Source: Pygmaiobacter sp.
Lineage (GTDB): Bacteria; Bacillota; Clostridia; Oscillospirales; Ruminococcaceae
Length of the DNA: 33,785 nucleotides
NCBI GenBank assembly: GCA_028689835.1
Contig: JAQVCK010000007.1
Span: forward strand, 1 to 33,785
Direction: 5' to 3'
Every line of letters starts with the position of its first letter. The stretch's first letter is position 1. The notes beneath the pieces were generated by a model. It was given only the letters and a program-made list of their open reading frames with translations. It searched no databases and had not been told where the DNA came from. This document shows, piece by piece, positions 7,740 to 16,483 of this stretch. The translations under genes were made by a program, and so were the position numbers.

Positions 7740-9008
7740 TTACCGCGTAATCTTGCGGCATTCCAAATAATAGCGTTTTTCCTCTGCGTGCCCCATGCTG
7801 AACGACTTTTTAGGCAATACGCCCCCTGCGCGTACCCCGCCCAGCAAGCCACTTTTTTTCAGTGGGGGCAGCAGCAGGCCCAGTGCGCCGGCCTGCGCCA
7901 GCTCGCGCACCGATGTTTCGCCGTGAATATAATCCACCCGCGCAGTGGGGTGCTTTGCAAGGTATCCTGCCAAAAATGCCTCTATGCCGCCCACACAAAG
8001 CGGCCAGTGGCTGCCGGTGATGGAAAAGGTCGTCTCCTGCCCTTCACCCACCAGCACAAAACGCTGCGCACTGCTTTTGCCTGCCACCAGCGGCGTACCC
8101 TGTGCGGCAAAAAAGGCACGCATCTCCTCTGCAAACTCATCTCGGGTCGCGCCAAATACCACGCGGTGGATCGGCTCAATCAAAATGGCTTCGTCATGCA
8201 AATTCTCCAGCTCTACCAAACAATAACGGGCGGGGTGGTCCTGCTTCTCCGCCTCCGACAGGCCGGGTTTAATTTCCTCCCACCATGCCTTTGCCGTCGC
8301 CAGCGAGTGGTTCCCGTCGCCCACTGCAAGGCCAAGCGGTTTGCAGCCGGTTGGGGCAGTGCAGGTCTCAAACGCATCCACCGCGCGCAGCACATGGTCA
8401 ATCAGCGCGGCATCCTCCACCGCGCGGCCCTCAATATGGCCGCCACCCAGCATCAGCGGGGTATCATACAACAGCGGCAAGCGGCTGGCAACCGCCGCAA
8501 CCGGCCCCAACACGGGGTGTGTGGGGTCATCTACCCACAGAAAAAGATGCGGGGTCTCCAGCGGGGCACCGCGCCGCACGGCCTGCCGGGGCGGGAGGCG
8601 GCTTTTTACTGTGTTCTCGGTGGGGCGGATCAGCGGCTGGGTACCCTTGTCGTAGCAGTACTGCTCTAAATCCACAACCCCCACCAATCCACGGCGCACA
8701 CCACTTTCGGTGGTGCGCCGCACAAAAACAAAGCCATTTACCTGCCTTGCCAACACATCGCGCAGGGCAGTATCCATTGCGCGGTGAATTTTTTCAATCC
8801 GCTGGGCAACGTCCGGCTGCTCTAAATAGACCTCTGGCAAGATCAAATCAAGGCAACTGGGCGCATCGCCCACAAATGCGGCGGCCCGCTGCCAATACTC
8901 CGGCTGCGAGGTAAACTGGTCACAGGCGAGTGTGGCCCATTTTTCCATATCGGTGCCCTGGCGCGGCAACAAAATTTTTGCCGGGCCGAACATGTGGTGC
9001 GCTTGCAT
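7740..9008 (-). CDS. DUF1015-family protein
   Basis: A 422-residue protein recognised as the conserved uncharacterised DUF1015 family. Its N-terminus (FGPAKILLPRQGTDMEKWATLACDQF) and an internal GDGNHSLATAK segment are typical. The mechanism is not established; the DGNHS motif looks like a nucleotide- or phosphate-binding or catalytic loop. In other Clostridia relatives often sit next to serine-biosynthesis genes (from memory), but here it stands alone. ATG at 9008 is chosen because GGGGGAGA precedes it and the promoter lies at 9116-9088. The frame stays open for about 400 nt further upstream but that extension is Cys/Lys-rich, has no family similarity and crosses the promoter. It is likely cytosolic. 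Confidence 0.85.
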   Translation of the reverse strand: MQAHHMFGPAKILLPRQGTDMEKWATLACDQFTSQPEYWQRAAAFVGDAPSCLDLILPEVYLEQPDVAQRIEKIHRAMDTALRDVLARQVNGFVFVRRTTESGVRRGLVGVVDLEQYCYDKGTQPLIRPTENTVKSRLPPRQAVRRGAPLETPHLFLWVDDPTHPVLGPVAAVASRLPLLYDTPLMLGGGHIEGRAVEDAALIDHVLRAVDAFETCTAPTGCKPLGLAVGDGNHSLATAKAWWEEIKPGLSEAEKQDHPARYCLVELENLHDEAILIEPIHRVVFGATRDEFAEEMRAFFAAQGTPLVAGKSSAQRFVLVGEGQETTFSITGSHWPLCVGGIEAFLAGYLAKHPTARVDYIHGETSVRELAQAGALGLLLPPLKKSGLLGGVRAGGVLPKKSFSMGHAEEKRYYLECRKITR

Positions 9009-9087
9009 TGTGTCTCCCCCTGTTGTTGCGGCGGGGCAATTCCCCCGCGCGGTGCTGTGGGCCCGTTTTTTGGCCCTATAAACAGTT

Positions 9088-9116
9088 ATTATAGGGCAGT
9101 GGTGCTTTTTTTGCAA
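9088..9116 (-). promoter_or_regulatory. Promoter of the DUF1015 gene
   Basis: Minus strand -35 TTGCAA (9116-9111), 17-bp spacer and perfect -10 TATAAT (9093-9088). A 9-bp inverted repeat GCCCTATAA/TTATAGGGC (9073-9081 and 9089-9097) is superimposed on the -10 and start region and could be an operator. Confidence 0.75.
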
Positions 9117-9417
9117 CCGCCGGGCCCGATGCACTACTTTGCCCTGCGCTGTACCGCTTTTATTTTGTGCTTTTGCAAACCACTTACAGCAACTAAGGGG
9201 CTTTGGGCAAACCGCTAAAAGCTTTTTGAAATTTGCCCCCTTGCAGCGTACTTTTACCTCTTTGGCCTTTGCCCTGTTAAAAGTGCACTGTTGTTTTTGG
9301 GCTTGCATCTCCGTTTTACACGGCCCTACCGGGCTGCAAAACCGCACATCCGCGCACTGTGGGCCACCAGCGCACCACTTGCCGGCGGTTACGCCCGCGC
9401 ACTGCCTCTGACACAAC
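9117..9417. other. Gap without recognisable gene
   Basis: This stretch between the purA terminator and the DUF1015 promoter shows no RNA gene, repeat or conserved protein. A minus-strand frame happens to be open through it, in phase with the DUF1015 gene, but it has unusual composition and no ribosome-binding site. I see nothing further. Confidence 0.5.
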
Positions 9418-9448
9418 AAAAAACAGCGGGTGCTTTGGGCATCCGCTG
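9418..9448 (-). terminator. Intrinsic terminator of purA
   Basis: The hairpin AGCGGGTGC (9425-9433) / GCATCCGCT (9439-9447), with one G-T pair, is followed on the minus strand by a T run (9423-9418). It lies 14 nt past the purA stop. Confidence 0.85.
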
Positions 9449-9461
9449 CATTTTAATATAG

Positions 9462-10742
9462 TTATTTGCGCTCCAGGTTCTGGTCGCGGCCCGGGCCCAC
9501 ACCCACCATCGTGATGGGGCAACCGCACAGCTTTTCCAGCTCGGCAATATAGGTCTTGCAGCGCTCGGGCAGCTCGTCAAACGTGCGGCAGCCCGAAATA
9601 TCGTCATCAAAGCCCGGCAGCGTCTCGTATACCGGGCGGCAGTCCGCCAGCACTTCCAAGCATTCGGGGTACTCTTCCAGGCGGGTACCGTCCGGCAGCT
9701 CGTAAGCAGTGCAGACCTTCAAATCGCCCACACCTGCCAAGGTGTCCAGCTTGTTAACGGCAAGCTGGGTCATGCCGTTTACCCGTACCGCATACCGTAG
9801 CACCACGGCGTCAAACCAGCCGGTGCGGCGGGGGCGCCCCGTCACCGTGCCGTACTCGTGCCCTTTGTCGCGGATCAGTTGCCCGGTCGCGTCCAATAGC
9901 TCGGTGGGGAACGGCCCCTCGCCCACGCGGGTGGTGTAGGCCTTCGCCACGCCAATCACTTCGTCCAGCATGCGCGAGCCAATGCCTGCGCCCACTGAAA
10001 ACCCGCCCGCAACCGGGTGGCTGCTGGTGACAAACGGGTAGGTGCCCATGTCAAGGTCCAGCAGGGTACCCTGCGCGCCCTCAAACAAAATCTTTTTGCC
10101 CTCGTTATAGCTGTTGTAAATCAGCACCGAAACGTCGGCCACATAGGCGGCCAGGCGCTTGCCATAGGCAACATACTCTTCTATCACCGCGTCAAGGTCC
10201 AGCGGCTTTGCGTCGTATAGCTTTGTCAGCACGCGGTTTTTTTCGGTACCGGCAAACAACGCCTTTTTGCGGAACACGTCCTCATGCACCAAATCCCAAA
10301 TGCGGATGCCTGTGCGCTCGGCCTTGTCCATATAGCAGGGGCCAATGCCGTTGCGGGTCGTGCCAATGCGGTGCGCCGCGTCCCGCATATCCTCTGACCG
10401 CGCGTCAATTTCAATATGCCATGGCATAATAACATGGGCGCGCGGGTCAATGCGCAGGTGCTCGCAATCCACCCCGCGTGCGCGCAGCCCGTCCATCTCG
10501 GCCAACAGGCTACCGGGGTTTACTACCACGCCGCTGCCAATCAGGCACAGCGTTTTCGGGTATAAAATCCCCGACGGTACGGTGCGCAGTTTGTAAACTT
10601 CGCCCTCCAGCTCTACGGTGTGCCCGGCATTGTTCCCGCCCTGCGCGCGCACAACCACATCTGCCTGCTGTGCAAGAATATCAATAATCTTGCCTTTTCC
10701 CTCATCGCCCCACTGTGTACCCACAACAACTTTGGACGGCAT
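9462..10742 (-). CDS. purA: Adenylosuccinate synthetase
   Basis: A 426-residue enzyme, the usual length, that joins IMP and aspartate using GTP to form adenylosuccinate, the first committed step to AMP. The N-terminal P-loop-like motif GTQWGDEGKGKI contains the catalytic Asp; QGGNNAGHT with the catalytic His follows. The IMP/GTP signatures further on include GPCYMDKAERTGIR and FEGAQGTLLDLDMGTYPFVTSS. The ATG at 10742 has GGAGGGG upstream. It is monocistronic between its own promoter and terminator, and cytosolic. No other purine gene is nearby. Confidence 0.97.
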   Translation of the reverse strand: MPSKVVVGTQWGDEGKGKIIDILAQQADVVVRAQGGNNAGHTVELEGEVYKLRTVPSGILYPKTLCLIGSGVVVNPGSLLAEMDGLRARGVDCEHLRIDPRAHVIMPWHIEIDARSEDMRDAAHRIGTTRNGIGPCYMDKAERTGIRIWDLVHEDVFRKKALFAGTEKNRVLTKLYDAKPLDLDAVIEEYVAYGKRLAAYVADVSVLIYNSYNEGKKILFEGAQGTLLDLDMGTYPFVTSSHPVAGGFSVGAGIGSRMLDEVIGVAKAYTTRVGEGPFPTELLDATGQLIRDKGHEYGTVTGRPRRTGWFDAVVLRYAVRVNGMTQLAVNKLDTLAGVGDLKVCTAYELPDGTRLEEYPECLEVLADCRPVYETLPGFDDDISGCRTFDELPERCKTYIAELEKLCGCPITMVGVGPGRDQNLERK

Positions 10743-10829
10743 AATTTGTTCCCCTCCATTACTCGCCATAGGCCGCCCCACGGCGGCCCAACTCAAAGCG
10801 GGTTTTGTGACCCGCCACAAACACAACTG

Positions 10830-10859
10830 ATTATATACCAAATACACCTCGAAATGCAA
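10830..10859 (-). promoter_or_regulatory. purA promoter
   Basis: Minus strand -35 TTGCAT (10859-10854), 18-bp spacer and -10 TATAAT (10835-10830). The leader of about 80 nt contains two small GC hairpins (GCGGGT/ACCCGC and GGCCGCC/GGCGGCC) without a T run. I see no purine riboswitch. Confidence 0.65.
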
Positions 10860-10901
10860 ACGGCATTTTGCACCGTTTGTCACATTGTATTGGGCCGCTA
10901 A

Positions 10902-10944
10902 AACACAAAGTGAGGGCAGGCCTCATTCGGCCTGCCCCCACTTT
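10902..10944 (-). terminator. Intrinsic terminator of rpsT
   Basis: A 16-bp hairpin (10907-10922 with 10929-10944, one mismatch) has a 6-nt loop. On the minus strand it is followed by a T-rich stretch (GTGTTTTAG). It lies about 70 nt past the rpsT stop. Confidence 0.8.
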
Positions 10945-11013
10945 TGGGTACTATGCCGCGTTGTTCGGGCTGCAATGCGCCTGAAAACACGGGTTTTGTC
11001 TTTACGCTAGTTG

Positions 11014-11268
11014 TTATGCCTGCTTGGCACGCATAACGCGAGAAACGCGGCGGGCAGCGGTGTTCTTGTGCAGAACGCCCTTGCTCTGTGCCTTGTTGAT
11101 CGCAGAAACAGCGGCGACGACAGTCTTGTCAGCGTCGGCGGCGCCAGAGGAGACGGCGGCCTCTGCCTTCTTGACAACTGTTTTCAGGTTGGTCTTGATG
11201 GCCTTGTTATGCGCAGTCTCTTTTGCAGCCTGGCGCACACGGTCCTTTTGGGATTTAATGTTTGGCAT
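11014..11268 (-). CDS. rpsT: 30S ribosomal protein S20
   Basis: An 84-residue, strongly basic protein matching bacterial S20. It opens with MPNIKSQKDRVRQAAKE, the family signature, continues with the helical KTNLKTVVKKAE segment and ends with HKNTAARRVSRVMR, which contacts 16S rRNA. It is an early 30S assembly protein. The ATG at 11268 has GGAGGTGG upstream; a slightly longer frame from 11292 would run through that ribosome-binding site. It is monocistronic and divergent from asnS. Confidence 0.97.
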   Translation of the reverse strand: MPNIKSQKDRVRQAAKETAHNKAIKTNLKTVVKKAEAAVSSGAADADKTVVAAVSAINKAQSKGVLHKNTAARRVSRVMRAKQA

Positions 11269-11305
11269 GATACCACCTCCTTCATTAACCATAACAGTGC
11301 TCTTT

Positions 11306-11335
11306 ATCCTACCACATTTTCACCCTGTAATACAA
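11306..11335 (-). promoter_or_regulatory. rpsT promoter
   Basis: Minus strand -35 TTGTAT (11335-11330), 18-bp spacer and -10 TAGGAT (11311-11306). The start codon is about 30 nt past the predicted start. Confidence 0.5.
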
Positions 11336-11441
11336 GGGTTTTTTCAAAATTTCAGCGAAACGCCTGCGAAAATCTCCCAAAGCAGGTACCGGGTGGCAAC
11401 CGCACCCGCGCTTTGCCCCAAAAAAGCCGCAGCAAAGCCGC

Positions 11442-11470
11442 TTTACAAGCTGTGACGTTTTACCTATAAT
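11442..11470 (+). promoter_or_regulatory. asnS promoter
   Basis: TTTACA (11442-11447), 17-bp spacer and consensus TATAAT (11465-11470). The leader of about 58 nt is too short for a T-box, and no T-box-like sequence is seen. Confidence 0.75.
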
Positions 11471-11534
11471 AAACGATAGCAGGCGTATTAAGCAAGCGCC
11501 CTTACCGGGGCGCAGGCAGGAGTGAAGAGACAAC

Positions 11535-12920
11535 ATGAAACGATGTGAGATCAACACGTTATTTGAGGCGACCCCCGCAGAGGGCACCGTCGTCACCGTG
11601 GCAGGCTGGGCCCGCACGGTACGTGACTCTAAAACCATCGGGTTTATTGCGCTGTCGGACGGCAGTTGCTTTAAAACCCTGCAAGTCGTGTTTGAAGAGG
11701 CGCGGCTTGCCAATTTTAAAGAGATTGCCAAATGCGGCGCAGGCACCGCGCTGGTGGTCACCGGGCGCATTGTATTAACCCCGCAGGCAAAGCAGCCGTT
11801 TGAGCTAAATGCCGACAGCATTGTGGTAGAGGGCGATTGCCCGCCGGAATACCCGCTGCAAAAAAAACGCCACAGCGCCGAGTTTTTGCGCACCATGCCG
11901 CACCTGCGTGCGCGCACCAACACGTTCAGCGCCGCGTTTCGCGTGCGGGGCGAAGCGGCCTATGCACTGCACGACTTTTTTCACAAAAATGGTTTTGTAT
12001 ATGTGCATACCCCGTTGATCACCGGGTCGGACTGCGAGGGCGCGGGCGAAATGTTTCAGGTTACGACACTGGACCTTGCCAACCCGCCCCGCAATGCAGA
12101 CGGCAGCATTGATTACAGCCAAGACTTTTTTGGCCGCGAGACCAACCTCACTGTTTCCGGCCAGCTAGAGGGGGAAAGCATGGCGCTGGCGCTGGGCAAA
12201 ATTTACACCTTTGGCCCCACTTTCCGCGCAGAAAACTCCAACACGCCGCGCCACGCCGCCGAGTTTTGGATGATTGAGCCGGAGATGGCGTTCGCCGACC
12301 TGACCGACTATATGGACACCGCCGAGGCGATGATTAAATCGGTCGTGGGGCACCTTTTGGCTACCTGCCCGGACGAGCTTGCATTCTTCAACCAGTTCTA
12401 CGACAAAACCCTGCTGCAACGGCTGGGCGCACTGGTGGACAGTGAGTTTGCACGGGTTAGCTATACCGAGGCCGTCCAAATTTTGCAGGCACACAACGAT
12501 GAATTTGAGTACAAGGTTGACTGGGGTACCGACCTGCAAACCGAGCACGAGCGCTATTTGACCGAGCAGGTCTACCAAAAGCCGGTGTTCGTCACCGATT
12601 ACCCCAAAGAGATCAAAAGCTTTTACATGCGCCAAAACGAGGACGGCAAAACCGTTGCCGCCGCCGACATGCTGGTGCCCGGCGTGGGCGAGCTGTGCGG
12701 CGGCAGCCAGCGCGAGGAGCGGCTGCCGGTGCTGTTGCAGCGCATCCACGAGCTTGGCATGCGCGAAGAGGATTACTCTTGGTACCTTGATTTGCGCCGC
12801 TTTGGCAGCGCGCGCCACGCAGGCTACGGCCTTGGGTTTGAGCGGCTGATTATGTATGTCACCGGCATCCCCAACATCCGCGACGTACTGCCGTACCCGC
12901 GCACCGCAGGTGGGTTTTAA
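11535..12920 (+). CDS. asnS: Asparaginyl-tRNA synthetase
   Basis: A 461-residue class IIb aminoacyl-tRNA synthetase that charges tRNA-Asn with asparagine. The N-terminal OB-fold anticodon-binding domain spans about 15-110 ([19 protein letters not shown]). The class II catalytic core follows, with motif 2 [21 protein letters not shown] and motif 3 [13 protein letters not shown] near the C-terminus. The [13 protein letters not shown] segment is typical of AsnRS. The length is standard. The ATG is preceded by AGGAG. A GntR-type regulator gene begins 6 nt after the stop and is probably co-transcribed, ending at the terminator at 13622. Confidence 0.97.
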   Translation: MKRCEINTLFEATPAEGTVVTVAGWARTVRDSKTIGFIALSDGSCFKTLQVVFEEARLANFKEIAKCGAGTALVVTGRIVLTPQAKQPFELNADSIVVEGDCPPEYPLQKKRHSAEFLRTMPHLRARTNTFSAAFRVRGEAAYALHDFFHKNGFVYVHTPLITGSDCEGAGEMFQVTTLDLANPPRNADGSIDYSQDFFGRETNLTVSGQLEGESMALALGKIYTFGPTFRAENSNTPRHAAEFWMIEPEMAFADLTDYMDTAEAMIKSVVGHLLATCPDELAFFNQFYDKTLLQRLGALVDSEFARVSYTEAVQILQAHNDEFEYKVDWGTDLQTEHERYLTEQVYQKPVFVTDYPKEIKSFYMRQNEDGKTVAAADMLVPGVGELCGGSQREERLPVLLQRIHELGMREEDYSWYLDLRRFGSARHAGYGLGFERLIMYVTGIPNIRDVLPYPRTAGGF

Positions 12921-12926
12921 GCACTG

Positions 12927-13583
12927 ATGAAATACAAAAGGCAGGCGAGTGAAATGGCACAGGCCCGTTTGGAAAAACCGGTTTACCAGCTGATCGCGCT
13001 GGACGTAGCTGAAAATATCGTCGGCGGCAAATATACTGTCGGCCAAAAGCTGCATGGGCGTTCCGCCCTTGCCAGCAAATATAATGTCTCCCCAGAAACC
13101 GTGCGCCGCGCCATGTTCTTGCTCAAAGACATGGAAATTCTCGACATCCGGCAAGGCAGCGGCATTCTCATTAAAGATGTGGAAAAAGCACAGGCGTTTG
13201 TGCAAAAATTTAAAAATGTGTGCACGGCAAGCGAGCTGCGGGCAAACCTCACCGACCTGTTGGCACAGCGCGACGCACTGGAGCAGCAGATTAGCAGCTC
13301 GATGATGAATTTGATTGACAGCTACGAGCGGTTTGAGGGCTCAAATCCCCTCACCCCGTTCGAACTACCCATCCAGCCCGGGGATGCGCTGACCGGCAAA
13401 AACCTTGCCGACGTCAACTTCTGGCACAACACCGGGGCAACCATCATTGCCATCCGGCGCAGTGGCGGGCTGATTTTATCACCCGGGCCATATGCCGAAT
13501 TTATGCCCGGCGATGTGTTTTTACTGGTCTGCGACGCACAAAGCTTTGCCCGCGCAAGGGCCTACGTGGCAAGCGGGCAATAA
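12927..13583 (+). CDS. BusR-like GntR-family regulator with RCK_C (TrkA-C) domain
   Basis: A 218-residue regulator. An N-terminal GntR winged helix (about 18-85; GQKLHGRSALASKYNVSPETVRRAMFLLKDM) is followed by a coiled segment (about 90-130) and a C-terminal RCK_C/TrkA-C domain (about 140-215; PGDALTGKNLADVNFW, then FMPGDVFLLVCD). This is the architecture of BusR, the c-di-AMP-responsive repressor of the BusAB glycine-betaine importer in lactic acid bacteria (family knowledge). c-di-AMP binding here is inferred. The gene starts 6 nt after asnS and relies on its transcript. The ribosome-binding site is weak (AGGTGGG 12 nt upstream); a second ATG at 12954 is a plausible alternative. No compatible-solute ABC importer is nearby, so the targets lie elsewhere. 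Confidence 0.85.
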   Translation: MKYKRQASEMAQARLEKPVYQLIALDVAENIVGGKYTVGQKLHGRSALASKYNVSPETVRRAMFLLKDMEILDIRQGSGILIKDVEKAQAFVQKFKNVCTASELRANLTDLLAQRDALEQQISSSMMNLIDSYERFEGSNPLTPFELPIQPGDALTGKNLADVNFWHNTGATIIAIRRSGGLILSPGPYAEFMPGDVFLLVCDAQSFARARAYVASGQ

Positions 13584-13621
13584 TACCTGTCGCCCACTTG
13601 ACAGCACTCCAATTAAACACA

Positions 13622-13668
13622 AACAGCCTTTGGCCGCAAAAATGCGGGCCAAAGGCTGTTACTTTTTT
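13622..13668 (+). terminator. Intrinsic terminator of the asnS-regulator operon
   Basis: Perfect 14-bp arms AACAGCCTTTGGCC (13622-13635) and GGCCAAAGGCTGTT (13647-13660) are followed by ACTTTTTT. The minus-strand side is T-rich as well (TTTGTGTTT), so it probably also serves the convergent marR gene. Confidence 0.9.
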
Positions 13669-13698
13669 GTTAGGCCGCCGGCAAGGGGGCGCCGTTCT

Positions 13699-14220
13699 TT
13701 AGCGTCCGTTCCTCTTTTCTACCGGGATCAGCTTGGGTGTCTCCCGGCAGGGCTGTTGCGGCACATCGTCCCGTATGCCCGCATCCAGCATCGCGGCAAT
13801 CGCTGGCAACGACTCGCGCGGGATGGCGTGCCCCACCTCAAACATCCTAGAAAAATGCGCATGGTAAACATAGTCGCTGTAATCGGCATACACCTGCCGC
13901 CCCTGTGCGGTGGCCTGCACAATCACATCCCGCCGGTTGTCGCTGGCATGAAACTTTTCCAACAGCCCTTTTTCCACCAGCCGGTTGACCAGTTTGGTGA
14001 AGGTACTGCGGGTAATGCCCAGCCGCCCGGCAATCATCGCCATGTTCTGGTGCAATTCTTCGTTTTCCAATAGATATTCCAGCACCTGAATTTGCGAATA
14101 CGAAACTTTCACACTGGTGCCGAGATATGCCTCTTTTTTGTATACGGCAGCATAGACATTGCAGTAGCGGATGAGCTTTTCCACCACATCGCGATATTCT
14201 CCCATCCACGCAAGCTTCAT
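13699..14220 (-). CDS. MarR-family transcriptional regulator
   Basis: A 173-residue protein with a MarR winged helix at about residues 40-110. VSYSQIQVLEYLLENEE is followed by MAMIAGRLGITRSTFTKLVNRLVEKGLLEKFHASDNRRDVIVQ, which contains the recognition helix and the DxRxxxV wing characteristic of the family. The C-terminus (residues 135-173) is longer than in most MarR proteins and Pro/Arg-rich. It lies downstream of the alpha/beta hydrolase gene in the same direction but has its own likely promoter, so it may or may not control that gene. Start: ATG at 14220 with AAGGGG upstream; an internal ATG at 14205 is an alternative. The ligand is unknown. Confidence 0.9.
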   Translation of the reverse strand: MKLAWMGEYRDVVEKLIRYCNVYAAVYKKEAYLGTSVKVSYSQIQVLEYLLENEELHQNMAMIAGRLGITRSTFTKLVNRLVEKGLLEKFHASDNRRDVIVQATAQGRQVYADYSDYVYHAHFSRMFEVGHAIPRESLPAIAAMLDAGIRDDVPQQPCRETPKLIPVEKRNGR

Positions 14221-14252
14221 CGGTGCACGCCCCTTGGTTTAAAGTTGTTCTC

Positions 14253-14282
14253 AGTATACTACCGCGCGGGGCTTTTGCGCAA
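14253..14282 (-). promoter_or_regulatory. Possible marR promoter
   Basis: Minus strand -35 TTGCGC (14282-14277), 18-bp spacer and -10 TATACT (14258-14253). The match is moderate; the -10 is good and the -35 weak. Confidence 0.45.
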
Positions 14283-14302
14283 GGCTGCCCCCATAAGGCA
14301 GC

Positions 14303-14336
14303 GCAAAGGGGCGGGCCCTGTGGCCCGCCCCTTTGC
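14303..14336. other. Long GC hairpin without T run
   Basis: A perfect 15-bp inverted repeat GCAAAGGGGCGGGCC (14303-14317) / GGCCCGCCCCTTTGC (14322-14336) has a 4-nt loop. It sits 30 nt past the hydrolase stop (14366), where a terminator is expected, but no T run follows on either strand. It may stabilise the mRNA 3' end or act as a weak terminator. Confidence 0.6.
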
Positions 14337-14365
14337 AGGAGGGTGTTGCTTTTCGTTACCGCGCA

Positions 14366-16483
14366 TCAGGCCGCGGCATTGACCAAATGCCAAAACAGTG
14401 CGGTGTTGGCACAGGTAATCATGGTGAACAACATCGCGTTCAGGCAGGCGGCCAGCCACACGTTGTTGGTTTTTTCATACAGCCGCCGCGCAAACACCGC
14501 CGCAATGGCAAGGCAGGGGGCCAGCGCCACCAGCATAATGCCGTTCAGCGCCTGTGCCGGGTACATTGCCACACCGGTGGCAAAATCCAGCCCGTATTGC
14601 AGTGCCAGCCATACCACCAGCCCGCCGATGTTCAGCCCAATGGCAAGCGCCGTGCCGCCGCGGCGCCCGCGGGTATTGGCGTTCAGCGCCACCGTGTTGA
14701 CAAAGTAGTAAATAAAGAATACCGGCAAATACCGCAGTGCCACCAGCAGGTGTTCTACTTTAAAGGTGCGCACCGCCAAGGTCCAGATGCGGAAATCGAC
14801 CCCGAACACCGCCTGTATGCCAAACAGCAGGCCATAGCCCAGCACGACCGCGGCCAGTGCCGCCGCAAGGCTGGCGCCAATCACCGGCAGGCTGCGCGTG
14901 ATGCCGTACTGGCCAAACTGCACGCCCGCAGGCCGGTTGCCCACATAGTAAAAGCCAATCAGCAGCAGTGCGGCAACAAGGCCGTTCACCAGCGCCCAGT
15001 AGGCAATCTGGTTCACCGTCGGCTCAGCGAAGACGGGCGAAAGCGAAAGGATGCTGCCGCCAAACCGCAGCACGGCAAACAACACAAGGCCCACGCCGCT
15101 AAACCACAAGCCGCCCTTTGCAAACGGCGCATCGCCGTTTTTGCGGCCCACCAATGCGGCAATCACACCTGCGGCCACCACAAACAGCGCGGTAATCCAC
15201 AGCGGCACAAGGCCCGTATCGGTCTTATCCATCAGCCTTGCAAACAGCAAAGCGGGCAGCGCGGCACTGATCAGCATGGCAAGCCAGCCTGCAGCTTTGC
15301 CCGCGCTGGTTTTGGCCTGCGGCAGCGGGTCGGTGGCAGGCACCACGGCGCGTTTGAACACCGGCAGCTTTAGCAGCAGCGAAAGCAGCGGCACAAACAG
15401 CAAAAAGAACCCAATCAGCGCCACAAAGTTAAATAGCTCTTTGAACATCCAAATCTGGTTGTCGGCCGCAAGGTTCCAGTTCGTCTGCGCGGGGGACGTC
15501 ACCCCGTCAAACGCGTGGGTATAAAACGTGATCAAATCTGCGGTCGCTGTTTTTGAAAAATGGTTCCACGGGTGGGTCTGATTCGGGGTATAAACTACCC
15601 GTTCGCCGCTTTGCGAGGCACGCACCGCGTTGCCATCCAGCAGCACTTCGCCCGAATCCACCGTGTAAAACTGCCCCGCCGTGGGGCTGCCGTCCGCCGC
15701 AAAGCCCAAAAACGCCTTGCCGCTGTTCGTCGCCACAAAATCTTTGTAAGTCACGGTGCCGGTGATCTTTTGCTCTTCGGCAGTTTTTTCGTCGGCAGAC
15801 TTGTTAAAGAAAAACTCGTCGTAATGGCCGGCAAGGATGCCCACCGTGCGGCTGCCAAACGCAGCCTGGTACTGGTCCTGCGGGGCCACGGCCGCGGCAT
15901 GCGAAAAATCTGCGCCTGCCACAATGCCCGCGTAGATGTTGCGTGTGCCGGTCTGTAATGCCTGCATTTCATCCAGATACAGCGCTACCAGCGACGAAAA
16001 GCCGCCCATCGAATGGCCGGACACCGAAATGTACGAGTTGCCCGCGTCATCCTTTTTGGTAAAGTCCTGCTGCGCGGCCCAGTTTGCCGCATCGGATACC
16101 GAGTAGATCCAGAAGGTGCCGAACTGGCTGCCCACCGGCATATCGCCATTCCAGCGGGAATCGCCGTGGTCGTACATGTCAAGGTCCAGCACGATATACC
16201 CGCGCCGCGACATTTCAATCGACGGGGCGTCCTGCATTTCTTTGGTGTTCAAATACCCGTGGGTCGTCACCACCACCGGCCGCGGGTCGTCGGCCCCGGC
16301 ACCCTTGGGCAGGTACAGCAGCGCGCTCAGCGTGCCGCGCTCGGTCGTAAAGGTGATTTCTTTTACCTGTACCGTAAAAAACGACGTGTTGAACAGCATC
16401 GCAAAAAAGCTACCCAGTATCATCAGCGCCAGTGCGACCACCAGCAGCTTCAGTTCGCGTTTTTGTGGGGTTTTTTGTTTCAT
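14366..16483 (-). CDS. Membrane-bound alpha/beta hydrolase with polytopic C-terminal half
   Basis: A 705-residue two-part membrane protein. One membrane segment (about 11-32) is followed by an extracellular alpha/beta hydrolase domain of about 350 residues. The oxyanion region is VVVTTHGYLN (about 71-79) and the nucleophile elbow is GHSMGG with Ser158; an Asp and a His should complete the triad. The C-terminal half has about eight or nine hydrophobic helices. The substrate is unknown; esterase or peptidase action on a lipid or wall component at the outer membrane face is plausible. ATG at 16483 is preceded by GAGGAGG. The roughly 200-nt leader contains an intrinsic terminator, suggesting control by attenuation. 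A MarR gene follows downstream. Confidence 0.85.
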   Translation of the reverse strand: MKQKTPQKRELKLLVVALALMILGSFFAMLFNTSFFTVQVKEITFTTERGTLSALLYLPKGAGADDPRPVVVTTHGYLNTKEMQDAPSIEMSRRGYIVLDLDMYDHGDSRWNGDMPVGSQFGTFWIYSVSDAANWAAQQDFTKKDDAGNSYISVSGHSMGGFSSLVALYLDEMQALQTGTRNIYAGIVAGADFSHAAAVAPQDQYQAAFGSRTVGILAGHYDEFFFNKSADEKTAEEQKITGTVTYKDFVATNSGKAFLGFAADGSPTAGQFYTVDSGEVLLDGNAVRASQSGERVVYTPNQTHPWNHFSKTATADLITFYTHAFDGVTSPAQTNWNLAADNQIWMFKELFNFVALIGFFLLFVPLLSLLLKLPVFKRAVVPATDPLPQAKTSAGKAAGWLAMLISAALPALLFARLMDKTDTGLVPLWITALFVVAAGVIAALVGRKNGDAPFAKGGLWFSGVGLVLFAVLRFGGSILSLSPVFAEPTVNQIAYWALVNGLVAALLLIGFYYVGNRPAGVQFGQYGITRSLPVIGASLAAALAAVVLGYGLLFGIQAVFGVDFRIWTLAVRTFKVEHLLVALRYLPVFFIYYFVNTVALNANTRGRRGGTALAIGLNIGGLVVWLALQYGLDFATGVAMYPAQALNGIMLVALAPCLAIAAVFARRLYEKTNNVWLAACLNAMLFTMITCANTALFWHLVNAAA

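Noticed and set aside
9009..9419. N-terminal extension of the DUF1015 gene
   Set aside because: The frame is open but runs through a strong promoter, has no family similarity and lacks a start with a ribosome-binding site.
11400..11534. T-box riboswitch before asnS
   Set aside because: The predicted leader is under 65 nt, no T-box-like sequence is present and there is no terminator before the gene.
12165..13205. Minus-strand open frame of 346 codons opposite asnS and the GntR regulator
   Set aside because: Both genes on the plus strand are certain; the antisense frame crosses their junction and shows no domain.
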